DNA of 64,000 nt, from positions 62,001-126,000 of the forward strand of contig NZ_JBBBNV010000003.1 in NCBI RefSeq assembly GCF_037137075.1, in the 5' to 3' direction. Positions 24,944 to 34,269 of the stretch are shown piece by piece. Every line of letters starts with the position of its first letter. Position 1 is the stretch's first letter. A program made the position numbers and the translations under genes. This stretch comes from JBBBNV01 sp037137075. GTDB taxonomy: Bacteria; Bacillota; Bacilli; Paenibacillales; NBRC-103111. Under the pieces are notes generated by a model. It saw only the letters and a list, made by a program, of their open reading frames with translations, made no database searches and was not told the DNA's origin.

Positions 24944-26668
24944 ATGGCCACCAGAATGCCAAAGGTCCCTGTCGTCATCGTCGGGATGGGCTGGGTAGGC
25001 GGGATTATCGCCGCCGAGCTGACCAAACAGGGAATAAAAGTTGTCGGGCTGGAACGCGGCAAGCCGAGGGAGACCAAGGACTATTATATGGTCCACGATG
25101 AACTGCGTTATGCCCAGCGGTACGAGTTGATGCAGGACTTATCCAAAGAAACCATTACATTCCGCAATACAGAGAAGCTTCAAGCGCTTCCGATGCGGGA
25201 ATACGGCTCCTTCCTGCTGGGTGAGGGCGTCGGCGGGGCCGGAGTTCATTGGAACGGCCAAACCCTGCGGTTTCTGCCTTACGATTTTCAAATTTACAGC
25301 AAAACCGTGGAGCGCTACGGCAAGGCCAAAATTCCGGAGGGCATGACCATCCAGGACTGGGGAATCACCTATGACGAGCTGGAGCCTTACTTCGACAAGT
25401 TTGAAAAAATGGCCGGCATTTCGGGCGGCGATGAGCCGACTGAGCTGCTGGGCAAGCGATCCAGCCCGTATCCGACACCGGCGATGGTTCAGACCCCCGT
25501 GCTGAAGCTGTTTGAGGATGCAACCAAAAAGCTCGGCTACCATCCTTACATGTCGCCATCGGCCAACCTGTCCCAGCCGTATACGAACCCGGACGGCATC
25601 TCACGGGCACCCTGTCAATATTGCGGCTACTGCGAACGGTTCGGGTGCGAATACGGCGCCAAATCCGACCCGGTAGTCACCGTGCTGCCCGTCGCCCAAA
25701 AAACCGGCAACCTGGAAATGCGCCCCTACTCCTTCGTCACCTCCATCCTTAACGATGGCAAGAAGGCCTCCGGCGTCAAATATGTAAACACCGTGACGGG
25801 AGAGGAATTCGAGCAGCCTGCTGACATTGTCGTGATGGCCAGCTATTTGTTCAACAACGTCCGTCTGCTGCTGACCTCCAAGCTGGGCAAGCCTTATGAC
25901 CCGGCAACAGGGCAAGGCGTAATCGGAAGAAACTACTGCTATCAGGTGCAGGGCGGACAGGCCACCGGATTTTTTGATGATAAGGAGTTCAACCTGTTTG
26001 CCGGGGCCGGGGCTCTGGGGATGGAGATTCCCGATTTCAACGGGGATAACTTCGACCATTCCAATCTGAATTTCATCCACGGGGCGGGCATTCGTATTTT
26101 CCAAACCGGCCAGCGGCCGATCTCATCCAACTCCGTACCGGCGGGAACGCCATCCTGGGGAGCGGATTTCAAGAAAAAATCGCTGTTCTATGCTAATCGT
26201 GTGGTAACTGTATCCAACCAGGGGTCCAACATGCCGTTCCGCCACCATTATCTGGACCTGGACCCGACGTATAAGGATGCTTACGGCCTGCCGCTTGTGC
26301 GGATTACATACGATTTCGAGGACCAGGATCGGGAAATGGTGAAATTCATGGCGGTGAAGGCGAAGGAAATTATGACCGAGATGAAGCCGACCACCATCGG
26401 CTCCTCCGATCAGCTCAAGCCCTATAACATTGTCCCGTATCAATCGACGCACAATACCGGTGGTGTTGTGATGGGGGCCGATCCCTCCACCTCCGCCGTC
26501 AATTCGTACCTGCAAATGTGGGATGCGGAAAACGTCTTTGTCATCGGCGCATCCGCGTTTGCCCACAACAGCGGCTATAATCCGACTGCTACCGTCGGAG
26601 CTTTGGCTTACCGGGGGGCGGAAGGGATAGCCAAGTATTTAAAGCAGGGCAGCGGCTCCGTCCTTTAG
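24944..26668 (+). CDS. GMC-type FAD oxidoreductase (gluconate 2-dehydrogenase large subunit-like)
   Basis: A 574-residue flavoprotein that oxidises a sugar or polyol; the exact substrate is not known. The FAD loop is IVGMGWVGG (G14, G16, G19). A Cys block C224-x2-C227-x2-C230-x4-C235 resembles the iron-sulphur or metal motif seen in sorbitol/glucose/fructose dehydrogenases. The C-terminal catalytic part reads STHNTGGVVMG and FAHNSGYNPTATVGALAYR, supplying the His and Asn of the GMC family. It follows subunit 3, with cytochrome c divergent and tatC-tatA downstream. Confidence 0.88.
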   Translation: MATRMPKVPVVIVGMGWVGGIIAAELTKQGIKVVGLERGKPRETKDYYMVHDELRYAQRYELMQDLSKETITFRNTEKLQALPMREYGSFLLGEGVGGAGVHWNGQTLRFLPYDFQIYSKTVERYGKAKIPEGMTIQDWGITYDELEPYFDKFEKMAGISGGDEPTELLGKRSSPYPTPAMVQTPVLKLFEDATKKLGYHPYMSPSANLSQPYTNPDGISRAPCQYCGYCERFGCEYGAKSDPVVTVLPVAQKTGNLEMRPYSFVTSILNDGKKASGVKYVNTVTGEEFEQPADIVVMASYLFNNVRLLLTSKLGKPYDPATGQGVIGRNYCYQVQGGQATGFFDDKEFNLFAGAGALGMEIPDFNGDNFDHSNLNFIHGAGIRIFQTGQRPISSNSVPAGTPSWGADFKKKSLFYANRVVTVSNQGSNMPFRHHYLDLDPTYKDAYGLPLVRITYDFEDQDREMVKFMAVKAKEIMTEMKPTTIGSSDQLKPYNIVPYQSTHNTGGVVMGADPSTSAVNSYLQMWDAENVFVIGASAFAHNSGYNPTATVGALAYRGAEGIAKYLKQGSGSVL

Positions 26669-26794
26669 CCGTAAAGGAGGCGGCTCCGGTTGTCCTGATT
26701 CAGCGGCAGACGAAGCGCGGATGCCAGGACCTGGACCTTTTCCGGCCGCTCCAGCAGCCGCGCTGCGTTTAGCAAGTGCAAAGCAGGTGGTCAA

Positions 26795-27556
26795 ATGGAC
26801 CAAGAGGATTTAATTCTCCACTTAACCGAGGTGCGGCACAGGCTGCTCATTGTAGCCGGCTGGTTTATAGCTACGCTGTGTCTTGGCTTATACGTCTCCC
26901 CGCAGCTGCTGCTGCGGATGAAATCGATGCCTACAGCCGACGGCGTGCAGTGGAACGTGTTCTCATTTACAGACGGGCTGTTCATCTACATGAAATGCGC
27001 CTTCCTGTTCGGCCTGCTGTTTACCCTTCCGGTGCTGCTGTACCATGTATGGGCCTTCGTGAAGCCGGGACTGACCGACCGGGAAGCACGGAGTGCGCTG
27101 CCGCTTGTGCCGGTATCGTTCGTCCTGTTTCTGGCCGGATTGTGCTTCGGCTACTTCGCTGTATTCCCGATGATGCTGCGGTTCATGAAGCAGATGAATC
27201 AGAGCATTGGCGCGGTAGAAACGTACGGCATCGATCGGTATTTCTCGTTCCTGTTTGATGTGCTGGTGCCTATGGCCGTTGCCTTTGAGCTGCCGGTTGT
27301 GCTGCTCTTTCTGACCCGAGTCGGTCTTCTGACGCCTGACAGGCTGAAGAAGGTCCGCAAGTATGCCTATGTAGCGCTCGCGATTATCGGCTCCTGCATT
27401 TCTCCGCCGGATTTCATCTCGCATCTGTCCGTGACTGTACCGCTCATTGTACTGTTCGAGATCGGTGTTCTGGTGTCCAGCCGGGCGCTTCCGCCTCATC
27501 CGGATCAGACGGAAGCGGAGGAACGCTTAATCGTCAGAACTGAACCGGAGGCCTAG
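26795..27556 (+). CDS. tatC: Sec-independent protein translocase TatC
   Basis: Core membrane subunit that recognises twin-arginine signals. Six hydrophobic segments and the family N-terminus LILHLTEVRHRLLIVAGWF are visible, with FVKPGLTDREAR and YFSFLFDVLVPMAVAFELPV further on. At 253 residues the length is usual. It is placed straight after a Tat substrate and before a TatA gene, suggesting a dedicated export system for the dehydrogenase. Confidence 0.95.
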   Translation: MDQEDLILHLTEVRHRLLIVAGWFIATLCLGLYVSPQLLLRMKSMPTADGVQWNVFSFTDGLFIYMKCAFLFGLLFTLPVLLYHVWAFVKPGLTDREARSALPLVPVSFVLFLAGLCFGYFAVFPMMLRFMKQMNQSIGAVETYGIDRYFSFLFDVLVPMAVAFELPVVLLFLTRVGLLTPDRLKKVRKYAYVALAIIGSCISPPDFISHLSVTVPLIVLFEIGVLVSSRALPPHPDQTEAEERLIVRTEPEA

Positions 27557-27593
27557 CCTCTCAGCCCGCAAGCAGAAGGAGGTGAACAAAACC

Positions 27594-27785
27594 ATGTTCA
27601 ACAACATTGGGGTATCCGGCCTGGCGATTATTTTGCTCATTGCGCTGATCGTGTTCGGGCCTTCCAAGCTGCCGCAGCTTGGACGCGCCTTTGGCGATAC
27701 GCTGCGGGAATTCCGCAATTCCACAAGGGGAATTGCCGAGGAGCCGGAAGCTGAGCGCAAAGAGGAAGAAATCAAGCTTCTGTAG
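27594..27785 (+). CDS. tatA: Twin-arginine translocase subunit TatA/TatE
   Basis: A 63-residue membrane protein with one transmembrane helix (GVSGLAIILLIALIVFG), the FGPSKLPQLGRAFGDTLREF amphipathic helix and a charged tail. AAGGAGG at 27576-27582 fits the ATG at 27594 better than the GTG at 27582, which overlaps the binding site. It ends the operon with tatC; a terminator follows. Confidence 0.92.
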   Translation: MFNNIGVSGLAIILLIALIVFGPSKLPQLGRAFGDTLREFRNSTRGIAEEPEAERKEEEIKLL

Positions 27786-27862
27786 TGTGCCGCCGCTCCC
27801 AAGGTAAGCATCCAGCCAGCCGTCATGCAGCGAAGCACCGGACCCAGACGCGGTGCGAAATG

Positions 27863-27914
27863 AAAATCACCCGGCCCTTCCGCAGCCAGCGCTGCAAAAG
27901 GACGGGTGATTTTT
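27863..27914. terminator. Terminator after tatA
   Basis: AAAATCACCCG pairs with CGGGTGATTTT, with an inner GCAGC/GCTGC stem. It ends T-rich on both strands, so it may serve tatA and the converging glycosidase gene. Confidence 0.82.
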
Positions 27915-27970
27915 GTATAGTTATGCTGATAGGAGGTATTGCCGGAATTTGCTCTTCGCGCCCCGTAGAA

Positions 27971-30466
27971 TCAATCCAGCGGTGACAGCCCTTCCCAGCG
28001 AACAACCCATGAACCATCCTGCGGAAATCCCGGAGCATGGGGAAGCCGCTCCCCCGCGTGTCCGCCATTTACCCGGTTGTCCGCTGCAGCGCCGCTTGAT
28101 GGATGGCTGCCGGTGCTTTCCGTGCCCCAGCCGCAAGCCATCATCGCCACAGCAATGAGCAGCCCGCCGTTTCCAGGCAAGTAGCTGGTCAGGCCCGGAC
28201 GCTGATAGTTATGTCCGTTCGGCAAATATTTATTTTTGACCTGATCCATCAGGAGCAGGTCCACCGCTTGCTCCGGCTCACCGAGCCGCGCGGCCGTCAT
28301 AGCCGCCATTGGGAAATCCCAGCCCCACGAAGTGTCCCAGCGCCAGAAACGGACGACCGTTTGCAAAGTGCGGCGCATCGTCTCCAAGTCAACCAGCGCA
28401 CCGGGCAGCATTCCAAGCGCGCCCAGCATCGACGGATGATCCTGATTGAATCTGGTGAAGGACTCCGGGCAGCGCTCGTGTGCCCAATAGACAGAGTCCG
28501 TGCTCAGCCGCCCGGCATCCGAATAAGCCGATCCCGCTTCGATCGCCGCCTCTGCTGCTGACTCGGCGTTCGCCTGCGCTGCCTGAAGGTCTAAGCCTCC
28601 GGCAGGCGCTCCCCCTTCACGGACAGAAGCGGCGGAAGCCGGACTTACATCATGAGCCGCCAAAGCTGAAGCCTCACGGCCTTCTTCTCCCGTCACTCCC
28701 GGAAAAAGGCTGAATGCATCGAAGCCGGTGTCATCCGCAGCTCCGTGCGGATTCTCTGAATCGGTCGGCAGCCTCGTATCATCCACACCTGACGGGCCAA
28801 CAGGCAGCGGGGAAAGATTTCGGCATATATGCGCCCAGCCTGCATCGCGGCTTAGACCCCTGCGCTCGCGCCACGTCTGTGCCAGCTCCAGCGCATAATG
28901 CCAGTATTCCAGCTCATAGGTCGGGTTCAAGGTAACGCCCGGAGCATGATTTTCTTGGGCGGGAATCATCGGAGGCCCGAGCACATAGCGTTGACCAGCT
29001 TCATCCCATACGGTGAACGATGCCATAAACTCCGCGCTCTCCTGTACGATATCCGCATACAGCTGCAGCGTATCTTCCGTCGGCTTGCTGCGGTAGACCA
29101 GCTCGGCGAGCACAATCGGGTGCGGCTGCTGCCAGATGAGCAGTGTCGCAATGGGGGACGGGCTTTGTGCTCCGTCCGGTCCGACCATCTTCGGCCAGCG
29201 GGCGCCGGAGTAGCCCTGTGATGCGGCGAGCCGCCTGGCCACAGGCAATATTTCATTATACCAGCCCATACTCCGCTCCAGAAGCTGTGTTCGCCCCCAG
29301 AGACCGAACTGAAGCGCGTGCCACCAATGCATCTCCAAATGAGGCTTGCCGTACCAGCTGTTGTACATCAGCCCGGTCTCCTGCGGTGGCAGCGATCCTG
29401 CACTGTGCAGCGCCAGATTGAACTGGGACAGAACAACCCGCCGCTCCAGCTCCACGGCGCGCGGGTCCGTGCTGCCGCTGAAGTCGACCGCTCCACCCTC
29501 GGTCCAAAACCGGGCCCAGTGCGATTTGCTGGCTGCCGCGATGTCGTTGAACGTCGTCAATTCCAGTACACGGTCTTGTCCCGGGCTAAATCCGAACGAC
29601 AGCTCCAATACAGCAGCAGAAGCTTCCGAAGCCTTCGGGGCGTGAGCCTGATCGCTAAGCTGGCCGGACAAGCTTTCCCCGGTACGCAGCACAAATCGGT
29701 GCTCGCTTTCCTGATGCAGGTATCCTTGCGTCCATACCGCCGCCACTTGATAGCCGTCCTCATCCAATTGGCGTGTCCAGCGTGCGGAAGCCGGTGATGT
29801 CTGCTCCAGCTGCGTCCGGTGTCCGCTAGCATGATTCCAATTCAAGGAGATACTCTTCGCCCATTCGTTGGACTCGGCATCAGAGGCCGGGAAATCAAAG
29901 CGAACAGCAATCCGTCCCTCTGCAAGCAGCGGCGACTCAATCCGGATACCAATCTGATCGGTGTTCGGATGACAGCAGGTCCATACTCGAACCGGCTTCC
30001 CCTCAATTTCATATTTGCTTTCCAGCATGCCCTCCCACAAGCTCAAGGCTTGTTCCGGCTGCTTCAAATCCCCCGCCGCGGCCCGGCTCCCATCGGCAAG
30101 CAAGAACGATAAGCCGACTTGACCCAGCTGCATACGGTGCGGATTTTGCCGGAGCCAGTGATACGCCTCTTCATGTCCTGCGTCACTAACCGCATAGCCA
30201 ACCTGACGGCCATAGGTTTCAAATTGCTGCAGGCTCAGCTCCTCTTCCGTATGCAGCCCCCGTCCGCCCGAATAATGCCAGCCCCAATGAGATTGGGTGC
30301 CAAGCGGAGTCACATATGCTTCGGGAAAGCTCTGCATCCCGGTAACATCCACATTGTATGCAAACTCCCCGTTACCGACCGCAAGCGGAGCAAGCGGCTC
30401 CACCCCGCGGATGACCGGATTGTGGCGGTTCACCAGCTTGAAACGGTCTATCGATTGCGTCGTCAT
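27971..30466 (-). CDS. Six-hairpin-type glycoside hydrolase, family 65/95-like
   Basis: A large protein of 831 residues without a signal peptide, so probably cytoplasmic. The N-terminal part (PLAPLAVGNGEFAYNVDVTGMQSFPE) and the later ETGLMYNSWYGKPHLEMHWWHALQFGLWGR and FWRWDTSWGWDFPM segments look like an (alpha/alpha)6 barrel with a beta-sandwich in front. The substrate is not clear. An Ala/Ser/Gly-rich insertion of ~97 residues (about 28493-28783) interrupts the barrel, and the C-terminus holds another low-complexity stretch. GGGGAG eight bases before the ATG at 30466 sets the start. The gene follows a membrane AraC regulator and has a cre-like site upstream, fitting sugar control. Confidence 0.65.
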   Translation of the reverse strand: MTTQSIDRFKLVNRHNPVIRGVEPLAPLAVGNGEFAYNVDVTGMQSFPEAYVTPLGTQSHWGWHYSGGRGLHTEEELSLQQFETYGRQVGYAVSDAGHEEAYHWLRQNPHRMQLGQVGLSFLLADGSRAAAGDLKQPEQALSLWEGMLESKYEIEGKPVRVWTCCHPNTDQIGIRIESPLLAEGRIAVRFDFPASDAESNEWAKSISLNWNHASGHRTQLEQTSPASARWTRQLDEDGYQVAAVWTQGYLHQESEHRFVLRTGESLSGQLSDQAHAPKASEASAAVLELSFGFSPGQDRVLELTTFNDIAAASKSHWARFWTEGGAVDFSGSTDPRAVELERRVVLSQFNLALHSAGSLPPQETGLMYNSWYGKPHLEMHWWHALQFGLWGRTQLLERSMGWYNEILPVARRLAASQGYSGARWPKMVGPDGAQSPSPIATLLIWQQPHPIVLAELVYRSKPTEDTLQLYADIVQESAEFMASFTVWDEAGQRYVLGPPMIPAQENHAPGVTLNPTYELEYWHYALELAQTWRERRGLSRDAGWAHICRNLSPLPVGPSGVDDTRLPTDSENPHGAADDTGFDAFSLFPGVTGEEGREASALAAHDVSPASAASVREGGAPAGGLDLQAAQANAESAAEAAIEAGSAYSDAGRLSTDSVYWAHERCPESFTRFNQDHPSMLGALGMLPGALVDLETMRRTLQTVVRFWRWDTSWGWDFPMAAMTAARLGEPEQAVDLLLMDQVKNKYLPNGHNYQRPGLTSYLPGNGGLLIAVAMMACGWGTESTGSHPSSGAAADNRVNGGHAGERLPHAPGFPQDGSWVVRWEGLSPLD

Positions 30467-30555
30467 GGTCTTCTCTCCCCTGTTTCTCAAATTCCGGCGC
30501 TACGTCCCACCACTCCGTCAATGGACGATATCAGAATTACCGTCATCATCATCAA

Positions 30556-30571
30556 AAGCAAACGCTTTCAT
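30556..30571 (-). promoter_or_regulatory. cre-like operator upstream of the glycosidase
   Basis: On the minus strand the 16-mer ATGAAAGCGTTTGCTT fits the CcpA-site pattern with one mismatch. It lies ~90 bases before the glycosidase start, so catabolite control, or a LacI-family repressor, is likely. Confidence 0.55.
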
Positions 30572-30711
30572 CATAGCACAAATTTATTCTGTTGTCCCCC
30601 TTGCCTCGGTGTCCAGTCACGGTCCAGCTTCTATAAAACAGCCTACCTTGACTGTAACCAGGCTTAAACCTGCTCCGAGTCATCGAAGCAAACGACCGCC
30701 AGGACTGGCCC

Positions 30712-32193
30712 TCATGAGGACAAATGGCGCTGCTCTCTGTACTGTCCGGGCGTAATGCCCTCCATTTTCCGGAAATAGCGAATAAAGTTTTGTGCATTGT
30801 TGTAGCCCAGACGCTGGGCAATCTCTGTGATTTTCATGTCCGTTTCCCGCAGCATCTGCTTAGCCATCTTCAACCGGTACCGTGCCAAATAGTCGCTGAA
30901 GGTTTCCCCCGTCTGTTTGCGGAACACCTGACGCAGATAGTCCGGATTGAAATTAAGGCTGGCCGCACACGCCTCTAGAGTCAGCTCTGTATGATAATTT
31001 TCGTGGATCAGCTTTTTTATCTGATCGGATAGGAGGTGATCCTGGTTAGCCTCCTGCTGCGCGCGATATCGAACCAGCGGGCTTATCATTTCGGCTTTCA
31101 GCCATTGCTCCATCTCAACAGCCGATCGAAAGGAAAAAAAGCGTTCCAATAATGCAGACTCCTTCGGCAGCAGATGGCCCGTTCCATACCCGCCCGCCAG
31201 ATCCATCAGGCTGATCAGCAGCTTCAGCAGAAACAACTGGCAGTCCCGGTAGCTCCCGCCCTGCCCGGCGGTAACGGACGTCATGAACTCGCTCAGCACC
31301 CCCTCGGACCGCTCTTGGTCCGCGGATTGAACGGCCTCCAGCAGCTCCACCTCCAAATGCTTCGGATAAATCGGTTGTCCGCCGGACGACTCCTCCATAT
31401 CCTCAATCCGTAAAACAACCCCGCCGCCGCAGCGTATCCGATACTCCAGTGCGGTTATTGCGCCCCGATATGCCACAGCGCCATCCTTCATTTCCTGAAA
31501 CACCCGACTCACTCCCGCACTGACGCTCAGCCCTAAATACTGCTTGACGGCCTGCTGTACCGCCTTCGCTTCTTCCAGCACCTGAGCCGCAAAAGCCTGC
31601 TCTTCCTGGGATGGCGCGCCTGCCAAAACAGCGACGCCACGGTTTAGCAGCACAGGACGCAGCCGCCGGGAGTCCGGAATGACCTCGGAAATAATATTAT
31701 GCATGGCAAATAAGATGATATCCTCATCCACCGGTTCATAGCGGGTCTGCTCCAGACCGTCCGTCTGAAAAACAATGACCGCCAGCTGCGTCCAATCAGA
31801 CACTCCGGCCTGTTTGATTTTCTCGGCAATCGCACTTCGACCGAGCTCTCCCTGCAGCAGCTTGATGAGGAAATACTCCTGGAGCTGGGCGGAATACATC
31901 TCTCCGCTCAAGTGCGGCTGCTCCCGAAGCCGCTGCAGCACATGGTTCGGGCTCGCTTCAGACTCCTCCGGCTTCCCGTCCTGGGAGTCCCCCCGTATCG
32001 TCCGGGATCGCCGGCCGAAGGCCAGATACATTTTGCGCGGCCTGTTAAAGCGGATTATCAGCAGCAAAGTGACAATCAACGCACAGAAAAGCGCCATAAG
32101 GATAGCCAATATATTGGGCTGCGCCAGCCCCATATCCAAACGTGCATACCGCAGGCTTGGAATCATGACGCTGACCACGTTTTCAGTTATCAT
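30712..32193 (-). CDS. Membrane-anchored AraC-family regulator, compact form
   Basis: A 493-residue regulator. A single transmembrane helix lies near residue 30-48 (ILAILMALFCALIVTLLLIIRF), then a ~300-residue cytoplasmic region with weak GGDEF-like features, and a C-terminal AraC HTH (~385-490; LTLEACAASLNFNPDYLRQVFRKQTG, ITEIAQRLGYNNAQNFIRYF). Related Paenibacillus regulators are usually ~750 residues with an extracellular sensor between two helices; here the sensor and first helix are missing. An in-frame TAG lies 45 bases upstream, so the short form is real or the gene lost its 5' end. GGGGGGG precedes the ATG. It probably controls the glycosidase downstream. Confidence 0.78.
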   Translation of the reverse strand: MITENVVSVMIPSLRYARLDMGLAQPNILAILMALFCALIVTLLLIIRFNRPRKMYLAFGRRSRTIRGDSQDGKPEESEASPNHVLQRLREQPHLSGEMYSAQLQEYFLIKLLQGELGRSAIAEKIKQAGVSDWTQLAVIVFQTDGLEQTRYEPVDEDIILFAMHNIISEVIPDSRRLRPVLLNRGVAVLAGAPSQEEQAFAAQVLEEAKAVQQAVKQYLGLSVSAGVSRVFQEMKDGAVAYRGAITALEYRIRCGGGVVLRIEDMEESSGGQPIYPKHLEVELLEAVQSADQERSEGVLSEFMTSVTAGQGGSYRDCQLFLLKLLISLMDLAGGYGTGHLLPKESALLERFFSFRSAVEMEQWLKAEMISPLVRYRAQQEANQDHLLSDQIKKLIHENYHTELTLEACAASLNFNPDYLRQVFRKQTGETFSDYLARYRLKMAKQMLRETDMKITEIAQRLGYNNAQNFIRYFRKMEGITPGQYREQRHLSS

Positions 32194-32462
32194 GTGTCCC
32201 CCCCTGTCCGGCCGTTGCAGATCATTCGTCTACGAATGGTTAGCCAGCGATGTGCCGGCTGCCGCAGCATTCCAGGCATTGAAATGAAAGCAAGGTTTAC
32301 GGCTGTGCCCTTCGACTTATGCTGTACAGGACTTTAGCCCGCAGCTTACCCCCACTATAATGAAAACAACCGATGCCGTCTACTCTTATTTTTTCCTCGG
32401 GGGGGCGTGCCCGCCATGCTGAAGGACGGCTGTACTCCCGGCGTTATTCATTTAGGTCGAAT
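32194..32462. other. Non-coding stretch, possible remnant of a regulator 5' end
   Basis: I see no gene here. On the minus strand the frame leading into the AraC gene is broken by a TAG, and upstream sequence does not read as an extracellular sensor. A GGGGGGG run at 32400-32406 is the only notable feature. Confidence 0.4.
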
Positions 32463-32493
32463 AAAAAAAACGGAAGCCTGTAAACAGGCTCCC
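32463..32493 (-). terminator. Terminator of the RND-cluster genes
   Basis: On the minus strand GGGAGCCTGT pairs with ACAGGCTTCC around a two-base loop and is followed by a run of eight T. Confidence 0.9.
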
Positions 32494-32510
32494 GGTCTTT
32501 AAACACTACA

Positions 32511-34223
32511 TTACTCTTCAATGGATTTAATAAAACGCTTCGCTTCCCCGTTGGCGGTTTGAATAACCTCATACAGGTTAATCGTCACCTTGGTCAGCTC
32601 ATCTGCTTTGGAATTGGCGGTCAGCTTCTGCTTGCCGCTAATCAATTTATTGCTGCCGGTAAAGGAAGCGTCCGTCGAACCGATAATACGGCCCAGGTTA
32701 TCCACCATTTCGAATCTCAGCTTGGAGAAGTTATCGTCAACGACAATGTTTTCCTCCTGCTTGATATCCAAATCAACCGTGATGTTGTACGTATACGTAA
32801 GCGGTGTTGTACCCAGCGTTGCGTAAGACAAATCAACATCCTTAAGCGTTACATTGAACGGATACAGCGACAGCGTGTCCCCGGTAACTTCCGGCTGAGC
32901 CGCTGTTTTCACAGCGGCAATCGCCGTTTTGAAAGGCGCCGCTGATTGTGTATCCATCAATTTCAGCGTCAGGTTATCCCCGGTCTCTGTTTTCGGCAGA
33001 TTGAAGGAATAGCTGACCACATAGCTCAAGCCCGGATTCATGGTGGAGACTACGCTCAACTGGCGTGTGCCCGAATAGCTGGTGCCGCTTGCGCTGTCCA
33101 GCTCTGTTTGAAACGACGGGAACGGTGTCGGCACGTCACTGGTGTTCGTCAGCTTGAATTTTGCCACGGCTGTTTTATAGCCGGAATCTATATTCTCGTG
33201 CAGGTGAAGCTCCATGAGCGACACTTGGGTTTTGTTGTCAATCACCTTCGTCAGCGGATCAAACGGAATCGGTGTCCCGATGAAATATACACTTGGCGTA
33301 ATTCCGTCAATTTGCTGCTGGGATGGCAATCCGACACGGAGCTTGCCTGTTCCGATTACGCTTTTTTCTGAACTGGACACGAACGTATCGGTGGTGGTAA
33401 CAAGCAGGTTGGAAATCGTTACGCCGTTTTCAACCGGAATGGTAAAGTGAATATACTTTTTCTCCCCCGGCTCCAAAGTCAAGGAGTCGAGCTCGGTTCT
33501 TTGACCGTCGTACGACTTTTGATCGGACAACGCATCGATACGGAAGCCCGGCACCGTCTCGCGGCCTGTCCCCGGGTTCTCTGCCAGAACAGTAACCACT
33601 TTAACCGGACCATTAGCGGATTTCTGCTCCGAAATTCCGGTCGTGGAATAAACTAGCCCGGAGTTCACACCCGGAATAGCAAATGCTTGTCCCCATTCCA
33701 CACCAGTGAGCTGCTGTCCTGGCGTACCGCCGGTTTCATAATAAACCTGCGATTCCGTCAGCGGAATTGCAAGCAGTGTCGTTTCTGTTTTGGGGTATGT
33801 GTATAAATCGACCTTCACGAAGGAAAGCTGATCGAGTGTGATTTGTTCTTTGCTGTCAATGACGGTTTTGTAAACCTGCTCGCCGATTTCATTCGGCTGC
33901 AGTGCCGCTTTATTGCCAGTGCTTGCCTTCAAAGTATACACCAGGCCGGATGTTGTGCGGACCTGAATATCATATTCGGGCACACGTGTCACAGCCGTGC
34001 CGCCATTGTACAAACGGACGGTCGCCGACAGCTGCAAGCCTGCTTCTACCGATTCGACAGAAACGCTTTTCACAGCAGTGCGGATCTCCGACGTTAAATC
34101 ATAGCCTGTTGTCGGTACAACAATGACAGCGGTATTGTCCGCGGCCAGGGCCGGAAGTGCTCCCTGCAAAAGCATTGTGCCCAGTGCGATAGCGGTAATG
34201 CCTGTCTTCCAAGATCGTTTCAT
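32511..34223 (-). CDS. Secreted protein of unknown function, last gene of an RND efflux cluster
   Basis: A 570-residue exported protein: signal peptide with cleavage at about ALA/ADN (residue 28). The rest is beta-rich, with repeated modules of the kind found in bacterial Ig-like or CARDB-type folds (VEAGLQLSATVRLYNGG; TAVAKFKLTNTSDVPTPFPSFQTEL). No transmembrane segment or anchor is seen after the signal. I do not recognise a family. It follows the adaptor gene after 46 bases, with AAGGAGAGG before the ATG, so it is probably made with the pump. A role in the wall-side path of the pumped molecule is possible but unsupported. Confidence 0.7.
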   Translation of the reverse strand: MKRSWKTGITAIALGTMLLQGALPALAADNTAVIVVPTTGYDLTSEIRTAVKSVSVESVEAGLQLSATVRLYNGGTAVTRVPEYDIQVRTTSGLVYTLKASTGNKAALQPNEIGEQVYKTVIDSKEQITLDQLSFVKVDLYTYPKTETTLLAIPLTESQVYYETGGTPGQQLTGVEWGQAFAIPGVNSGLVYSTTGISEQKSANGPVKVVTVLAENPGTGRETVPGFRIDALSDQKSYDGQRTELDSLTLEPGEKKYIHFTIPVENGVTISNLLVTTTDTFVSSSEKSVIGTGKLRVGLPSQQQIDGITPSVYFIGTPIPFDPLTKVIDNKTQVSLMELHLHENIDSGYKTAVAKFKLTNTSDVPTPFPSFQTELDSASGTSYSGTRQLSVVSTMNPGLSYVVSYSFNLPKTETGDNLTLKLMDTQSAAPFKTAIAAVKTAAQPEVTGDTLSLYPFNVTLKDVDLSYATLGTTPLTYTYNITVDLDIKQEENIVVDDNFSKLRFEMVDNLGRIIGSTDASFTGSNKLISGKQKLTANSKADELTKVTINLYEVIQTANGEAKRFIKSIEE

Positions 34224-34269
34224 GTATGCGTCCTCTCCTTGCTCTAAAATGAATGCTTCACATGATGTA

